A stretch of DNA of 64,000 nt from Geotrypetes seraphini (lineage: Eukaryota > Chordata > Amphibia > Gymnophiona > Dermophiidae). Positions 62,165 to 64,000 of the stretch are shown piece by piece. The notes beneath the pieces are model-generated. The model saw only the letters and a program-made list of their open reading frames with translations, did no database searches and had not been told where the DNA came from. Position 1 is the first letter of the stretch. Every line of letters starts with the position of its first letter. The stretch is from NCBI RefSeq assembly GCF_902459505.1, contig NC_047096.1:2914001-2978000 (forward strand), read 5' to 3'. The position numbers were made by a program, and so were the translations under genes.

Positions 62165-63800
62165 TAGTCAGATAAAGGCCAAATGGCCCATCCAGTCTGC
62201 CCATCCACAGTAACCATCATCTCTTCCGCTCTCTAAGACATCCCACGTGCCTATCCCAGGCTTTCTTGAATTCAGACACAGTCTCTATCTCCACCACCTC
62301 TTCCGGGAGACTGTTCCACGCATCTACCACCCTTTGTGTAAAAAAGGATTTCCTTAGAGTACTCCTGAGCCCATCACCTCTTAACTTCATCTTATGCCCT
62401 CTCACTCCAGAACTTCCTTTCAAATGAAAGAGACTTGCCTCATGTGCATTTATGCCATGTACAGTAAGTATTTAAATGTCTCTTTCATATGTCCTCCCCT
62501 TTGCCTTTCCTCCAAACATTGAGATCTTTAAGTCTATCCCCATTTGCCTTAAGACACTACTCCCATCTCTAGAGAAGCATTGAAAAGTTCATTCAGTGGA
62601 GCCACCAGACCTTCCCTACGTTCCTTCAGCACCCTCGGATGTACACCATCCGGCCCCATCGCTTTGTCTACCTTTAATTTAGCTAGCTCCTCATGAACAC
62701 AACCCTCTGAAAATCGATCAGGGTCTACCACTTCTCCATCCCTATTCATGTTTGTCTTCTGCGGTCCTGCTCCTGGCGCTTCAGTCGTGAACAAAACCCA
62801 GAAATATTTGTTAAACAATTCAGCCTTTTCTTTATCAGCTTCTACATATTTTTCCCCTTCACCTCTGAGTCTCACAATGCCACTTTTGCACTTCTTCCTA
62901 TTATTGATATATTAAAAAAAATGTCTTGACTCCCCATTTTACCGTGTCAGCTTTTTTTTCTTCCATTTGAATCTTTGCTTTCCTGACTACTCGACCTACT
63001 TCTCTTAACTTTTCTAGATATTTCTGCCTGTCTTTCTCTTTCTGCGATCTTTTGTAGTTTATGAAAGCTGACCTCTTATTTGTTACCTTCTCATCTACTA
63101 CTTTTGAGAACCAAAGCGGCCTTCTTTTCCTTAGTTTTACTTACTTGCATCATAAAAAGGTTTGTCGCCTTTACAATCGCTCATTTCAGTTTTGCCCACC
63201 GCATTTCCACTCCTTCCAGACGTTCCCATCCAGACAATTCCTTGACGTAATCCCCCATTCGAACAAAGTTAGTTTTTTAAAGTCTAAAATCTTTGCTTTT
63301 GAATGAGCCCTCTCTATACCCATCTTAATATTAAACCGTACCATGCAGTGATCACTGGATGCCAAGATGATCACCCACTGTAACATCAGAAACACTTTCC
63401 CCGTTTGTAAGCACTGAGTCCCGTGTGGGTTCCATTACCAACTGCTAGAACAGTTCTCCTTGTAGAGAATCCAGAATCTCCCTACTTCTAGAGACCCCGC
63501 AATAGGGATACCCTAATCAACATCCAGCATGTTAAAAATCACCTGTTAGCAAGGCTTCCCCTTTTTTAGATGTATTCTAAATGCCTACTATTAAATCTCT
63601 GTTCACTTCTTCCAACTGTGAGGGAGGCCTCTATATCACACCAATGTAAATATATTCACCATTCCCTTTTTCCATATTGATCCACAGTGCCTCTTCCTTG
63701 CCCTGCAGATCCAGCAATTGTGTGGTTTTAATATAATCTCCAGCAGTGCCGCCTCTCCCCACTGCAATCTGTGCAAAACTCATGCATGACTCATCTTCTA
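62165..63800 (-). mobile_element. CR1-like LINE, longer but decayed copy
   Basis: The minus strand encodes, from the right, decayed upstream sequence, then LAKLKVDKAMGPDGVHPRVL with KERREGLVAPLNELFNASLE (62875-62549), then the C-terminus KMKLRGDGLRSTLRKSFFTQ, VVDAWNSLPEEVVE (62423-62217). Several frame changes are present. Confidence 0.8.
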
Positions 63801-63804
63801 TCAA

Positions 63805-64000
63805 CCTCGCTACGCTCATGTCACCCCTCTCCTTAAATCACTTCACTGGCTCCTTATCTGCCTTCGCATACAGTTCATACTCCTATTGCTGACCTACAAA
63901 TGTGTTCATTCTGCTACCCCTCAATATCTTTCCTTATATTCTCTCTCCTTCTACACCTCCCAGAGAACTCCGTTCTCTTAGCTGTACCCTTCTCCTCCAC
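63805..64000 (+). mobile_element. L2-like LINE running off the window
   Basis: The plus strand encodes VTPLLKSLHWLLICLRIQFI, then LLLLTYKCVHSATPQYLSLY, the reverse-transcriptase C-terminus of an L2/CR1-clade element. It continues past 64000. Confidence 0.7.

Overview
This is nuclear DNA from a vertebrate, most likely an amphibian. It has long introns with GT/AG junctions, three CpG-rich promoters, and very many vertebrate transposons (CR1-like and L2-like LINEs, tRNA-derived SINEs, hAT and Tc1/mariner MITEs, DIRS-like retroelements). The three host genes occur in the order and orientation RBBP5(-), DSTYK(-), TMCC2(+), as in human 1q32. The repeats remind me of caecilian (Gymnophiona) genomes; that is a memory-based guess.

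Layout. 1-8764: the first four coding exons of RBBP5 on the minus strand, a WD40 subunit of the MLL/SET1 histone H3K4 methyltransferase complexes; the gene continues off the left edge. 8520-9080: the RBBP5 CpG-island promoter. 9080-16766: intergenic DNA and the probable DSTYK 3'UTR. 16767-47197: complete DSTYK coding sequence in 13 minus-strand exons. All junctions are GT/AG, all phases agree, and the total is 2688 nt, or 895 residues plus stop. 46960-47330: the DSTYK CpG-island promoter. 47198-60528: a gene-free head-to-head interval full of nested repeats. 60529-60678: first coding exon of TMCC2 on the plus strand, inside a third CpG island. 60679-64000: TMCC2 intron 1 with CR1-like and L2-like LINE fragments.

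Most of the rest is layered transposon debris. Three broken DIRS-like retroelement fossils lie at about 1078-3682, 24342-29922 and 30231-33907. The last keeps inverted ends and a matching internal complementary region, and ends about 24 bp from the splice acceptor of DSTYK exon 5. Fold-back elements occur at 5407-5968, 46690-46937, 52183-53398 and 58340-59525. One palindromic hAT-type MITE family forms clusters just inside intron 1 of both RBBP5 and DSTYK.

I found no wholly new gene system. The observations most worth following are a degenerate dynamin-like GTPase signature in the N-terminal half of DSTYK, the DIRS end beside exon 5, and the tandem/inverted MITE array beside DSTYK exon 1.
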